Below are positions 6,756 through 16,060 of a DNA stretch of 24,208 nucleotides, piece by piece. The stretch is from the NCBI GenBank assembly GCA_964393115.1, contig CAYMST010000043.1:1-24208 (forward strand). The letters run 5' to 3'. Each line of letters starts with the position of its first letter. Within the stretch, counting starts at the first letter, position 1. Both the position numbers and the translations under genes were made by a program. The notes beneath the pieces were generated by a model. That model was given only the letters and a program-made list of their open reading frames with translations, did not search any database and was not told the origin of the DNA. Origin of the DNA: CAYMST01 sp964393115 (GTDB lineage: Bacteria; Bacteroidota; Bacteroidia; Cytophagales; Cyclobacteriaceae).

Positions 6756-7829
6756 ATGAAAAAGCTATTTTCAGTAATCGTAGCGCTCGTCGCCTTCGGA
6801 TCGGCCTACGCACAATGGACTAACACAAGTAACGGTATTAAGTACTCAAGTAATGTAGGAATCGGAGTTTCATCGCTAACAGGCGAGGATGAACTAAGAA
6901 TTGACAGATCCTCAGCCAATAGCGGCTGGAATCGCGGCATCAATGTATCATTAGGTACAAATTTTGGTTCTTTTCATGGTACAGTGACATCGTATAGTGG
7001 AATCATTGGCAGATACTCTGGCTCCAGTAAAGCAGCAGGAGCAACAGGTATTACAAGAGTAGGACGACTGCACAAAGGACACCCAGCTAGCGCCTACGCA
7101 TATGGGGCCAACTATGCCGTCATTTTCGAAGATGCTGCGCTTAGCAACTCTTATGCGAACGATGGCAACTACCATATGTCAGGAGTACGGGCTTCTATTG
7201 ACGGCACCATCGCTTCCGGTGCAAACAGCATTGGTAATAATGGTGTTATCTCAGCGCTAATAGCTGAAGACAATATTGGCACCTCTAAATCTATGGCTGG
7301 TTATTTCAAAGGAAAAGTGGGTATTGGCACTAAGAGACCAGGCTCAAATTTGCATGTTAATGGAAATATCCAAACCAATAGCAATCTTATTTTCCTAAAG
7401 AAAAATAATGACGCCAATGACGGCATGGGAATCAAAAAAACCAACAATGCCCATATGACACTTTACTCCGATGGAGTGATTTCCTTTCAGGAAAGCGATA
7501 ACAATGATACAAAAGTCAGTTTCGATCTAAATAATGGCTTATTTAAGTTCGAAGGAAAAATCGAAGCCAAAGAAATCGAATGTAAAAATGTGGGTGCAGA
7601 CTATGTTTTCGCAGATGATTATCAACTAAGGTCTCTCGCTGAAGTTGAAAAATTCGTAACCGACCATGATCACCTTCCGGGGATCGCCCCAGCCTCAGAA
7701 ACTGAAAAAGGAATCAATGTTGGTGAGTTCACGGAAAAATTACTCGAGAAGATCGAAGAATTAACGCTCTATACAATCGCACAGGAAAAAAGAATCAATA
7801 AGCTTGAAAGTCAACTAAATGCTCAATAA
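6756..7829 (+). CDS. Secreted tail-fibre-like or adhesin-like protein
   Basis: A 357-residue protein with a clear signal peptide (MKKLFSVIVALVAFGSAYAQ, cleavage after AYA). The mature part is rich in Gly, Ser and Asn, with repeated short strands and the phrases NVGIGVSSLTGEDELRID and KVGIGTKRPGSNLHVNGNIQ. These are typical of Bacteroidota secreted proteins with phage tail-fibre-like beta regions. The C-terminus from about 280 (DYVFADDYQLRSLAEVEKFV, then DHDHLPGI) and the final coiled coil (EKLLEKIEELTLYTIAQEKR) match the conserved end of this group, related to the S74 endosialidase-chaperone region but without an obvious catalytic pair. It is probably a surface trimer. The stop is a double TAA TAG. 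The protease gene follows after 38 bases and may be cotranscribed. Confidence 0.8.
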   Translation: MKKLFSVIVALVAFGSAYAQWTNTSNGIKYSSNVGIGVSSLTGEDELRIDRSSANSGWNRGINVSLGTNFGSFHGTVTSYSGIIGRYSGSSKAAGATGITRVGRLHKGHPASAYAYGANYAVIFEDAALSNSYANDGNYHMSGVRASIDGTIASGANSIGNNGVISALIAEDNIGTSKSMAGYFKGKVGIGTKRPGSNLHVNGNIQTNSNLIFLKKNNDANDGMGIKKTNNAHMTLYSDGVISFQESDNNDTKVSFDLNNGLFKFEGKIEAKEIECKNVGADYVFADDYQLRSLAEVEKFVTDHDHLPGIAPASETEKGINVGEFTEKLLEKIEELTLYTIAQEKRINKLESQLNAQ

Positions 7830-7867
7830 TAGAGCCCTATTCTTTTAATCATTAAACCAATGAAATT

Positions 7868-9223
7868 ATGGGGATAAGACTATTTCTATTAACCTTATTA
7901 AGTATGTCAACTGCGCTCATAAATAAGGTCAATGCGCAAAGCTTTTGTAACACTCCACAGGAATCAAGTAATATTGATCTCTTTAACAACAGTGCTAGCT
8001 TAGTACAGGCATTTGATCAATACACATTGAAGATCTATGTCCATGTCATACGAAGGTCAAATGGTACTGGAGGACAAACTGCATCATCGGTTAATCAAGC
8101 TGTAGACGTTTTAGATGCAGACTTTAATCCACATGGGGTCTACTTTGAATGGGACGGAACGATTGACTATATTAACAATGACGGTTACTATTTCTCTCCA
8201 GGAAGCAATATTTTTGGTGTCAACAATCATTCTGACGGTATAGACATATACCTATTCCCTGATGACGGTATTGGTGGAGGATTAGCGAATGGAGTTGGTG
8301 AGTCATCTGAGTTCTTTGTATCAGGATCATGGAATGACGGACTACCACTAGCTACTTCCCATGTCATCTCACATGAAATGGGACATGTTATATTTCTTTG
8401 GCACACTCACCATGGCACTGCTTACGAAGGAGGGGACCCGGTCCAATGTCCAGAGCTTGTCAATGGATCAAATGGCTCTACTTGTGGAGATTATGTAGAT
8501 GACACTCCTGCCGATCCATTTCTAGACTTCAATGTAGACGGAAGCTGTAATTGGTTAGGGACAGGCACTGATGCTAATGGAGAAAGCTACACTCCGGACG
8601 CGGAGCAAATAATGGCCTACACCGAACCAAGCTGTATGAGTCATTTATCCAATGGGCAAGGTATAAGAATGAGACAAGCCATTGCTACTTTACCTCATTT
8701 GATAAACGCCACTGTTTCTTCTGGTAACTGCTCACCTAATTTAACTTTATCTTCGGCAATTATCAACGGCACACACAGCTTCTTGGCTGCTAACGCCATC
8801 GTTTCTACAAGCCAGATTAGTGGAAACGCTGATGTCATATATGGCGCGAATAACTCAGTAAAGATGAACCTGGGCTTCAAGGTTAGTGCTGGAACTCATT
8901 TTCATGCATCACTCAATGGATGCTCTGGGTCATCGGCTCGTGAAGTCACACCAGAGCGTATAGAAGGACAGCTTGCAACTGCGCTCGACCAGAGCGTAGA
9001 GCTATATCCAAACCCAACGAAAGGGTCATTTAGTTTGAAAATGGACAAACAGCAGTTTCCTGCATCATTTGCCGTTTATTCGATTTCTGGTAGCTTACTT
9101 CAGCAAGGTGTAGTCACGGATACCCATCAAAAGGTATTGGTGAAATCAGCTGAAAAGGGTAGTTATTTAATAAAAATAACAGGAAAAAACAGTTCGTTTA
9201 CGCGAAAGCTGGTGGTCGAATAA
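7868..9223 (+). CDS. Secreted M43-like zinc metalloprotease with T9SS sorting domain
   Basis: A 451-residue secreted protein. The signal peptide is residues 1-24 (ending NKVNAQ). The catalytic region, about 50-280, carries the zinc motif HEMGHVIFLWH (169-179) and the Met-turn IMAYTEPSCMSHL (Met249) followed by GQGIRMRQA, the pattern of M43 pappalysin-like proteases. The usual Gly at the eighth position of HExxHxxGxxH is Phe here, an oddity that may alter or abolish activity. Residues about 290-365 look like the 3-coathanger stack domain (ending GFKVSAGTHFHASLNGC). The end, from VELYPNPTKGSFSL, is a type A T9SS sorting domain, so export and surface attachment by the type IX system are expected. 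The start at 7868 is preferred over the ATG at 7861, which reads only five codons. A terminator follows at 9352. Confidence 0.9.
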   Translation: MGIRLFLLTLLSMSTALINKVNAQSFCNTPQESSNIDLFNNSASLVQAFDQYTLKIYVHVIRRSNGTGGQTASSVNQAVDVLDADFNPHGVYFEWDGTIDYINNDGYYFSPGSNIFGVNNHSDGIDIYLFPDDGIGGGLANGVGESSEFFVSGSWNDGLPLATSHVISHEMGHVIFLWHTHHGTAYEGGDPVQCPELVNGSNGSTCGDYVDDTPADPFLDFNVDGSCNWLGTGTDANGESYTPDAEQIMAYTEPSCMSHLSNGQGIRMRQAIATLPHLINATVSSGNCSPNLTLSSAIINGTHSFLAANAIVSTSQISGNADVIYGANNSVKMNLGFKVSAGTHFHASLNGCSGSSAREVTPERIEGQLATALDQSVELYPNPTKGSFSLKMDKQQFPASFAVYSISGSLLQQGVVTDTHQKVLVKSAEKGSYLIKITGKNSSFTRKLVVE

Positions 9224-9240
9224 ACACTTGCTCTCAACAT

Positions 9241-9330
9241 TATATAGAATCCATATGATCATTACACAAAAGAGTTGGTTTAAGCGATGTACTATCAGAT
9301 TTTATATCGGCTCTTAAATAGAATTTATAC
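9241..9330 (+). repeat. Dispersed intergenic repeat, copy A
   Basis: This aligns along its length with 19239-19329. Shared words include TATATAGAATCC at the left end, CACAAAAGAGTTGGTTT, TTTTATATCG, and AAATAGA near the right end; I judge identity at roughly 70 percent by eye. AGAG near the left can pair with CTCT near the right. It lies 17 bases after the protease stop and just before a terminator. Confidence 0.65.
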
Positions 9331-9351
9331 ACAAGGAATGACCATTTAAAC

Positions 9352-9384
9352 AAAGGGACCGAATGCCGGTCCCTTTCTCTTTCT
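9352..9384 (+). terminator. Rho-independent-type terminator after the protease gene
   Basis: AAAGGGACCG (9352-9361) pairs perfectly with CGGTCCCTTT (9367-9376) around a 5-base loop, followed by the pyrimidine-rich CTCTTTCT. It is GC-rich against an AT-rich background. It ends rightward transcription from the secreted-protein genes and could also act on leftward transcription past hemL. Confidence 0.8.
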
Positions 9385-9521
9385 AAACACCTTAGCGAAT
9401 CAGCGTTTATGTAATATCTATTTCACGAGTAGGCTGAACCAAACCTCTATTTCTTAAATAAACATCGGAGAACTATTCTTTCAGCGACAGTAGCTCCTGC
9501 TCCTCAAAATCTCCGTTTCAT

Positions 9522-10814
9522 TTAGTCCCCGATACTTTCCAAAGCGAGTTTATTAGCTTGAATTATCTTATCTAACTCAGCATCCTTGATCGCGTCAGAG
9601 ACAAACAGTGCTTCAAACTGTGATGGAGCCAGGTAAACTTCTTGATCTAACATTGCTCTAAAGTACTTGCCAAACTTATTCAAATCACACTGCTTGGCCT
9701 CGTCAAAGTTAGTTACTGTCTGATCACCAAAAAATAGTGTAAACATAGACCCTACCTGATTGATCGTATAGTTTAGGCCTAGTGATTTCAAGTTTTCCTT
9801 TATCCCATCAACGATCTTCGTTGTAGTTGCATTCAATGAAGTATATAGACTTGGTGTGCTATTTAAGTATTCCAACATAGTAAGACCTGCTGCCATAGCC
9901 ACGGGGTTACCAGAAAGTGTTCCCGCTTGGTAAACCGGCCCTTGAGGAGAAACAAAATCCATGATCTCCTTTTTGCCTCCGTAGGCTCCTACTGGCATAC
10001 CTCCACCAATAATTTTACCCAACGTGGTCATATCAGGCGTAACACCAAATAACTCCTGTGCACCTCCCTTCGACAGTCGGAATCCCGTCATAACCTCATC
10101 GAATATCAACACAATATCATGTTTATCGCAAAGCATGCGAAGCCCCTCTAAGAATCCTTCCTTTGGAGCCACACACCCCATATTCCCAGCTACCGGCTCA
10201 AGAATTAATGCTGCAATTTCACCCTGGTTACGATCAATGACGTTTTCAACTGCTTCTAAGTCATTAAACGGCGCCAGTAAAGTATCTTGTGCGGTTCCTG
10301 CCGTGACTCCTGGACTATCTGGAGTCCCCATAGTTACAGCTCCACTACCAGCAGCGATCAAGAAGGAATCCCCGTGACCATGATAGCAGCCTTCGAACTT
10401 TATCACTTTATCTCTACCAGTATATCCCCTTGCTGCCCGTATCGCGGACATCGTGGCCTCGGTGCCTGAGTTTACCATTCTCACTTTTTCAACACTGGGC
10501 ACCATATCGACGATTAATTCGGCGATATCCACTTCTCGCTTGGACGGAGCTCCAAAAGACAAGGAGTCTTTGATAGCTATTAAAACAGCTTCTTCAATAG
10601 CCTCATAGCCATGACCTAAAATCATAGGTCCCCAGGAATTGATCATATCAATGTACGCATGACCATCCTCATCATATAAGTAAGCCCCTTTGGCCGACCG
10701 AATAAACAATGGATTTCCACCTACTGCCTTAAATGCCCTTACCGGTGAATTGACCCCTCCGGGTATGTAGTTCTGCGCTTTTTCAAAAAGCGATTTACTG
10801 ATTCCTCTATTCAT
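9522..10814 (-). CDS. hemL: Glutamate-1-semialdehyde 2,1-aminomutase
   Basis: A 430-residue PLP enzyme that converts glutamate-1-semialdehyde to 5-aminolevulinate, the last step of the C5 route to haem. Length and motifs match HemL throughout: IPGGVNSPVRAF at 17-28, GHGY at 67-70, VNSGTEATMSAIRAARG at 114-130, FEGCYHGHGDS at 140-150, IFDEVMTGFR at 237-246 and the PLP lysine in TTLGKIIGGG (Lys267). The start codon directly follows the TAG of the upstream TPR/receptor gene with no gap, so translation is probably coupled. It is the last gene of the guaA operon. Assignment is near certain. Confidence 0.97.
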   Translation of the reverse strand: MNRGISKSLFEKAQNYIPGGVNSPVRAFKAVGGNPLFIRSAKGAYLYDEDGHAYIDMINSWGPMILGHGYEAIEEAVLIAIKDSLSFGAPSKREVDIAELIVDMVPSVEKVRMVNSGTEATMSAIRAARGYTGRDKVIKFEGCYHGHGDSFLIAAGSGAVTMGTPDSPGVTAGTAQDTLLAPFNDLEAVENVIDRNQGEIAALILEPVAGNMGCVAPKEGFLEGLRMLCDKHDIVLIFDEVMTGFRLSKGGAQELFGVTPDMTTLGKIIGGGMPVGAYGGKKEIMDFVSPQGPVYQAGTLSGNPVAMAAGLTMLEYLNSTPSLYTSLNATTTKIVDGIKENLKSLGLNYTINQVGSMFTLFFGDQTVTNFDEAKQCDLNKFGKYFRAMLDQEVYLAPSQFEALFVSDAIKDAELDKIIQANKLALESIGD

Positions 10815-12596
10815 CTATTTTACTCTAACTAGCTCATCGTTATCAAGCTTCACGATAGGCACAACCTTATTATCCTGATAAACACCGTATTGCATCCCTT
10901 CGAAAAGAACTCCTGGGATAATCTCGTTTTCGAAAAATCCTAACTGAATGTACCTACCAAACTTAGAAAACAGTCTTCCTGTCACATTTAGTAGTTCGAA
11001 ACCAACCATCGCATTTAAAGATGGAAACTCCCCATATCTCAAGGTATACTCTTCTTTAAAGTTTCTATAGACCTGATTCTCGCGGTTGTAATATAAGGGG
11101 CTCACCAAACTCACATCGTGCCTGGACAACTGAGTGAAATTGACCAACTTGTTGGTGAGCCACGACTCATGTCCTACCAGCATCATGTTATCGTCTCGCT
11201 GCTCTAATGCACTGACAGCCGTAGAGCCAAGCGCTCCACTAGAAGAGGCAATAAACGTATGGCCAATACTATCTTTAGCAATTGATAAATATTCTACAAA
11301 ATACTTGGCGGTATCATCGATATTCAAGACTCTTTTATATATCGGAGGTTCTGGCAATTTTCTTAGGGAGTCTAGTTCCCAATGCCGATAATATACTTTT
11401 TCTTTTTCCGCCAATACATCTCCTACTACTCGGGCTTTACCTTTTTCTACTTCTTTGTAAATCACAGGCAAGAATCCTGCTTCTTTTATAGCCTCATTAT
11501 AGGCTGCTGCTACTGTAGAATCCTTACTGTTATCTTCGTAGAATATAGCGCAGTACTTGTTCGTACTTTCACGCATGCGTTGTTTGACAAAATCAACGGA
11601 GGCTTCGGCTATTGTATTTCGAGAAGGCTTATAGATGAAAGAAAAGTTATTGCCCTCACTAGGAAGTGTTGATAACGGATTGAACATATTGATTTTATGC
11701 TCCTTGCTAAAGGCTTCAACAATATCATGTGGCTCCTGAAACAAAGGCCCAATAATCAAGTCCATATGCTTAAGCTCAGCTTTTTCTAGAATTTTTCTCG
11801 TGGACTCACCAGTACGTTTTGTGTCATAAGGATATAACTCTACTCGAATACTATCCTTAGCCAGTGCATTTACCGCAAAATGTATGCCCCGATATAAATC
11901 CAACACTAACTTATTCTTAGTTGCCGATATAAGATTCTCATACCCGTCAACCATAAAAGGAAGTAGCAAAGCCACGCGATATACCTTCTCCGTATTACGC
12001 TCGACCGAACCAAAAGCGGATAACACCTTTTCTTTATGTCCGTCGTAAATGGCTTTTATCAAATCGAAATCCTTGATTAACGACGTATTCATCGCCAACT
12101 CAATAATTCGTTCGGCAACGATATCATCATCAAACTGATAATATAAATTTGCCAAAGTTTCCACGTTATCAAGTTTCCACAAAAAAGTACGAATCAAACG
12201 CTCAGCATCTTCCGAAAGGGCCGTATGCCTTAGATATGCCGCATAGGAGAGTCCTTTATCAAAGTTCCCAACTTGAAACTCGTGATAGGCCAGTTTGAAA
12301 TAGACCTCGTCTACTTGATCGAAATCAGGATACCTGTTGAGCAACTGTACCAGCATGTCTCTTGCATGACCGCTTTGCTTTTGTGCATAAGCACTGAGTG
12401 CGTAATAGTAAGTAGCAAACGGTGCATACTGACTTTTCTCATGATAGTTAATCACGTTTTTAAAAGACAAAGACGCCAGCTTATACAACTTATCGTTATA
12501 AGCCTTTTTCCCGGCAACAAACTCTTCTTCGGCTGTTTGGGCTCTAGCGGATAAGCATAAGAGCACAAGCAAAATATGAAGCGCGTACTTTTTCAT
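10815..12596 (-). CDS. Periplasmic TPR plus type-1 binding-protein-fold protein
   Basis: I choose the start at 12596 (MKKYALHILLVLLCLSARAQ), which gives a clean signal peptide; an upstream in-frame ATG at 12629 adds 11 residues without one. The product is 593 residues. About 25-180 are TPR-like helical repeats (AEEEFVAGKKAYNDKLYKLA and on). From about 205 (KVYRVALLLPFMVDGYENLI) to the end it follows the type I periplasmic-binding fold, as in branched-chain amino-acid receptors and LpoA-like proteins (for example LIIGPLFQEPHDIVEAFSKE, then INMFNPLST). This two-part layout is known in Cytophagales, often labelled an ABC-transporter substrate-binding protein. With no transporter genes nearby, a cell-envelope or peptidoglycan-related job like that of LpoA is also possible. 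It lies 39 bases after guaA. Confidence 0.8.
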   Translation of the reverse strand: MKKYALHILLVLLCLSARAQTAEEEFVAGKKAYNDKLYKLASLSFKNVINYHEKSQYAPFATYYYALSAYAQKQSGHARDMLVQLLNRYPDFDQVDEVYFKLAYHEFQVGNFDKGLSYAAYLRHTALSEDAERLIRTFLWKLDNVETLANLYYQFDDDIVAERIIELAMNTSLIKDFDLIKAIYDGHKEKVLSAFGSVERNTEKVYRVALLLPFMVDGYENLISATKNKLVLDLYRGIHFAVNALAKDSIRVELYPYDTKRTGESTRKILEKAELKHMDLIIGPLFQEPHDIVEAFSKEHKINMFNPLSTLPSEGNNFSFIYKPSRNTIAEASVDFVKQRMRESTNKYCAIFYEDNSKDSTVAAAYNEAIKEAGFLPVIYKEVEKGKARVVGDVLAEKEKVYYRHWELDSLRKLPEPPIYKRVLNIDDTAKYFVEYLSIAKDSIGHTFIASSSGALGSTAVSALEQRDDNMMLVGHESWLTNKLVNFTQLSRHDVSLVSPLYYNRENQVYRNFKEEYTLRYGEFPSLNAMVGFELLNVTGRLFSKFGRYIQLGFFENEIIPGVLFEGMQYGVYQDNKVVPIVKLDNDELVRVK

Positions 12597-12635
12597 CGTT
12601 AATTTTGGGTTAAAATAATCAAGAATCACGGTAGG

Positions 12636-14165
12636 TTATTCCCACTCGATCGTAGAAGGTGGTTTAGAGCTAATGTCATATACCACTCTATTTACACCCT
12701 TGACCTGGTTAATGATGTTATTTGAGGTCTCCGCCAAGAACTCATATGGCAAGTGACACCAGTCAGCCGTCATTCCATCACGACTACTTACTGCTCTCAA
12801 AGCCACAACATTTTCATACGTTCTTTCATCTCCCATCACACCAACCGACTGTACAGGTAATAATACAGCGCCAGCCTGCCAAACATCATCATATAAGTCA
12901 TGAGACTTTAGACCGTTGATAAAGATCGAATCTACCTCCTGAAGTACTCTGACTTTCTCTTTGGTAACTTCTCCAAGAATTCGTATACCTAAACCTGGTC
13001 CTGGAAACGGGTGTCTTTTTAAGATTTGAGGTGGTACGTTTAGTTCTGCACCCACAAGCCTTACTTCATCTTTGAAAAGTGTATTAAGTGGTTCTACCAC
13101 CTTCAAGTTCATTTTTTCAGGAAGTCCACCAACATTATGATGAGATTTAATAGTGACCGACGGTCCATTTACAGAAACTGACTCAATCACATCTGGATAG
13201 ATAGTCCCTTGACCTAACCAAGCTACATTTTGTATTTTATGCGCTTCCTTGTCAAACACTTCAATGAATACTCGCCCTATAGCCTTACGTTTGTCTTCAG
13301 GATCTGTCTTACCGGACAACGCACCGTAAAAATCATCACTGGCATCTACACCAATGACATTGAGGCCTAACCCTTTATACCCTTCTAAAACAGAGCTATA
13401 TTCATCCTTGCGGAGTAATCCATTATCTACAAAAATGCAGGTAAGGTTCTCTCCTATCGCCTTATGAATCAATACGGCAGCAACAGTAGAATCCACTCCT
13501 CCAGAAAGACCAAGCACAACTTTATCATTACCAAGTTGGTTTTTTAATTGATCAACTGTTGACTCAATAAAATGGGATGGAGTCCAGTCTCCTGAGCAAC
13601 CACAGATATCAATTACAAAATTATTGATGATTTGATGTCCATCCTCCGAATGCGTTACCTCTGGATGGAATTGTATACCAAATGTATCTTCTCCTAATAC
13701 ATGATACGCCGCAACATCTACCGCATCGGTACTGGCTATTATTTCAAACTCCTCAGGCAAACGCTCAATCGTATCGCCGTGAGACATCCAAACCTGTGAT
13801 CCTATTCCTACTCCCTTGAAAAGAGGAATGGTAGCAGACACAAAAGATAAATTAGCCCTCCCATACTCACGAACCTTAGAGGGCATTACACTCCCTCCAA
13901 ATGTCTCAGCCATTAACTGAGCACCATAACAAATGGCGAGTAATGGGAATTTCTTTCTGAATTGATCAATATCTACTAGTGGATTATCATCGTCCTTAAC
14001 CGAACAAGGACTACCAGAAAGTATTATACCTTTTACACCCTCCAGGTTTTCCGGAACCTTATTGTAGGGATGTATCTCACAATATACATTTTGCTCTCTC
14101 ACTCTTCGCGCAATCAGCTGTGTGTATTGCGAGCCGAAGTCTAGAATTAGGATTTTTTCCGACAT
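12636..14165 (-). CDS. guaA: GMP synthase, glutamine-hydrolysing
   Basis: A 509-residue enzyme that aminates XMP to GMP with glutamine and ATP. The amidotransferase domain comes first: ILDFGSQYTQLIARRVRE at the start, Cys79 in AICYGAQ, His167 and Glu169 in QFHPEV. The ATP-pyrophosphatase P-loop is SGGVDS at 221-226, followed by the C-terminal dimerisation domain with RHPFPGPGLGIRI and the conserved terminal end STIEWE. Length is normal and nothing is missing. It heads the guaA / receptor / hemL operon. A TATTTTTG -7 box ends only 4 bases before the ATG, which suggests a leaderless or nearly leaderless mRNA. Confidence 0.98.
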   Translation of the reverse strand: MSEKILILDFGSQYTQLIARRVREQNVYCEIHPYNKVPENLEGVKGIILSGSPCSVKDDDNPLVDIDQFRKKFPLLAICYGAQLMAETFGGSVMPSKVREYGRANLSFVSATIPLFKGVGIGSQVWMSHGDTIERLPEEFEIIASTDAVDVAAYHVLGEDTFGIQFHPEVTHSEDGHQIINNFVIDICGCSGDWTPSHFIESTVDQLKNQLGNDKVVLGLSGGVDSTVAAVLIHKAIGENLTCIFVDNGLLRKDEYSSVLEGYKGLGLNVIGVDASDDFYGALSGKTDPEDKRKAIGRVFIEVFDKEAHKIQNVAWLGQGTIYPDVIESVSVNGPSVTIKSHHNVGGLPEKMNLKVVEPLNTLFKDEVRLVGAELNVPPQILKRHPFPGPGLGIRILGEVTKEKVRVLQEVDSIFINGLKSHDLYDDVWQAGAVLLPVQSVGVMGDERTYENVVALRAVSSRDGMTADWCHLPYEFLAETSNNIINQVKGVNRVVYDISSKPPSTIEWE

Positions 14166-14169
14166 GCGG

Positions 14170-14177
14170 CAAAAATA
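14170..14177 (-). promoter_or_regulatory. Bacteroidota -7 box of guaA
   Basis: On the minus strand this reads TATTTTTG, a full match to TAnnTTTG, followed by C. The same TATTTTTGC occurs before hisS and thyA in this window. A clear -33 TTTG is not seen. The box ends 4 bases before the guaA ATG, so the transcript start should fall at or within a few bases of the start codon. Confidence 0.55.
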
Positions 14178-14349
14178 TACGGAATCAGTAAGATAACGAT
14201 ACGAAAAGCAAGGTTTGAATAGCTCACTTTGGCTTTATACATCCTTTTCAAAACGAATTCTACCTCAACAGGTGTAACAGCCCAAAACATCCGCCTTCAA
14301 CAACTATTTTTACAACTTTTATAATCAATAGATAATCATAATCCCAAAT

Positions 14350-14853
14350 ATGAAGATTGGATTAATCTCCGACACACATGGTTTTTTGGATCCAAAGGTC
14401 TTCGAATACTTTAAAGCTTGTGATGAAATATGGCATGCCGGAGATATCGGAGACACAACTATCATCCAAGATCTGAATCAGTTTAAGCCAACAAGATTTG
14501 TTTCTGGGAATATTGACAATGGCGATATTCGAAAGCTGGTACCAAGCTATCACTCATTCGATGTGGAAGGCAAGTGCGTAATGATTGTCCACATACCAGG
14601 GCGTTTACCCTATTACACCAAAGAAATCAAGAGTATTTGGCAAAAACATAAGGTTCCTGATATCATGATCTGTGGGCACAGCCATATCTTAAAGGTCGAG
14701 CAAGACAAGAAGAATAACTTACTCTATATCAATCCCGGTGCAGCTGGCAAACAGGGATTTCATAAAATCAGAACTATTATTCGCTTTGACCTGCATGATG
14801 GACAGCTATCCAATATGCAGGCCATAGAGCTTGGAAAAAGAGGAGCCCTTTAG
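14350..14853 (+). CDS. YfcE/MJ0936-type metallophosphoesterase
   Basis: A 167-residue single-domain calcineurin-like phosphodiesterase. All family metal-ligand blocks are present: Asp8 and His10 in ISDTHG, Asp32 in HAGDIG, Asn54 in SGNID, His81 in VHIPG, and His110 and His112 in CGHSH. INPGAAG near 130 is the usual closing block. The family hydrolyses phosphodiesters with two metal ions; the natural substrate is generally unknown. The gene is divergent from guaA across a 184-base spacer. Its TAG stop overlaps the TAA stop of the convergent sugar transporter by three bases, so no terminator separates them. Confidence 0.93.
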   Translation: MKIGLISDTHGFLDPKVFEYFKACDEIWHAGDIGDTTIIQDLNQFKPTRFVSGNIDNGDIRKLVPSYHSFDVEGKCVMIVHIPGRLPYYTKEIKSIWQKHKVPDIMICGHSHILKVEQDKKNNLLYINPGAAGKQGFHKIRTIIRFDLHDGQLSNMQAIELGKRGAL

Positions 14854-16055
14854 TCCTTGATTTGGTATCCACTGACTCCGTAGAAAACCAAGTAGAGATA
14901 GCAAAAAAGGGCAACAATAAAAGATAATTGCAGATTAAAGTTATCAGCAATAAACCCTTGCAAAAGAGGCACTATGGCTCCTCCTACTACTCCCATCACC
15001 AGCAAACCAGAACCTTGGCTAGTTTGTTCTCCTAGATTTTTTATTGCCAATGGGAAAATACAAGGCCACATAATGGCATTGAAAAGACCAATACTAACCA
15101 AAGCCCAGACCGACAGCATTCCACTTCCAAAAACTCCTACAACCACAGCCAATGCCGCTGCCACCGACACCGCTAAAAGTGCTTTAGAGGTTTTTAAGCG
15201 ATGCAAAAAACCAAATCCCAAAAACCTACCAACCATAGCACCTCCCCAGTAAAAAGACACGTACTTAGCGGCTGATACTTCATCAAGGCCAGCTACACTT
15301 TTAAGCCCTAAGAAGTTAATCAAAAAACTACCCACCGTGACCTCAGCACCTACATATAGGAAGATGGCTATTACACCCAACCTCAAATGCCGATGCTCAA
15401 GTACCTTCAAAAAACTAGAGGACTCACTTTTCGATTCAATAGGAAGCTGTGGCAATTTGGTCTTGTAGAAGATCATTAACAGTACCAGTACAAAGCAAGC
15501 TAACACCACGTAAGGTAACTGGACCACCTCTGCACCTTTTGCACGACCCGCCTCACTAAGAATTAGTTGCGCGCCAATTAATGGACCAATGGTAGTAGCA
15601 AAGGAGTTAAAACCTCCTGCCAAGTTTATTCTACTTGCTGCTTTGTCGGGATGTCCTAGTGCTGACAGGTATGGATTAGCCGCTACCTGAAGCAGCGTAA
15701 TTCCGGAAGCCATTATGAACAATGCCAATAGAAAAATAGGATATAATACAGTAGCAGAAGCCGGTACAAACACCAGACAGCCGGCAATAACGACTCCCAG
15801 ACCTATCAAAACGCTATGTCGGTAACCATATCTCGCTACTATTTTTGAAGAAGGCAATGCCATAACAAAGTATGCTGTAAAAAAACAAAATTGAATAAGG
15901 GTAGCTTCCGTGTAGGACAAACTAAAGACCCTTTTTAAGTGAGGGATTAATACGTCATTGAAGACGGTAATAATTCCGAAAACAAAAAATAGAGAGACCA
16001 TCAAGGCGATAGCTCCTGTATAGTTTCTTTCGGAAGTAAGGTTTGGGGTTGGCAT
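14850..16055 (-). CDS. FHS-family (FucP/GluP-like) sugar:H+ symporter
   Basis: A 401-residue major-facilitator protein with about 12 membrane helices. It follows the fucose/glucose/galactose group: FFVFGIITVFNDVLIPHLK near residues 22-40, LIQFCFFTAYFVMALPS, LLQVAANPYLSALG, and SRINLAGGFNSFATTIGPLI. Import of a hexose or fucose by proton symport is known for the family; the exact sugar cannot be read from the sequence. The stop overlaps the stop of the opposite phosphoesterase gene. A 14-bp hairpin ends 5 bases before the start codon and probably affects its expression. Membrane place is certain, substrate uncertain. Confidence 0.92.
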   Translation of the reverse strand: MPTPNLTSERNYTGAIALMVSLFFVFGIITVFNDVLIPHLKRVFSLSYTEATLIQFCFFTAYFVMALPSSKIVARYGYRHSVLIGLGVVIAGCLVFVPASATVLYPIFLLALFIMASGITLLQVAANPYLSALGHPDKAASRINLAGGFNSFATTIGPLIGAQLILSEAGRAKGAEVVQLPYVVLACFVLVLLMIFYKTKLPQLPIESKSESSSFLKVLEHRHLRLGVIAIFLYVGAEVTVGSFLINFLGLKSVAGLDEVSAAKYVSFYWGGAMVGRFLGFGFLHRLKTSKALLAVSVAAALAVVVGVFGSGMLSVWALVSIGLFNAIMWPCIFPLAIKNLGEQTSQGSGLLVMGVVGGAIVPLLQGFIADNFNLQLSFIVALFCYLYLVFYGVSGYQIKD

Positions 16056-16060
16056 AAACT

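Noticed and set aside
10024..10469. Plus-strand open frames opposite hemL
   Set aside because: Shadows of the well-supported hemL frame, with no family likeness.
12597..12629. Receptor gene starting at 12629
   Set aside because: The 11 extra residues precede a complete signal peptide and would mask it.
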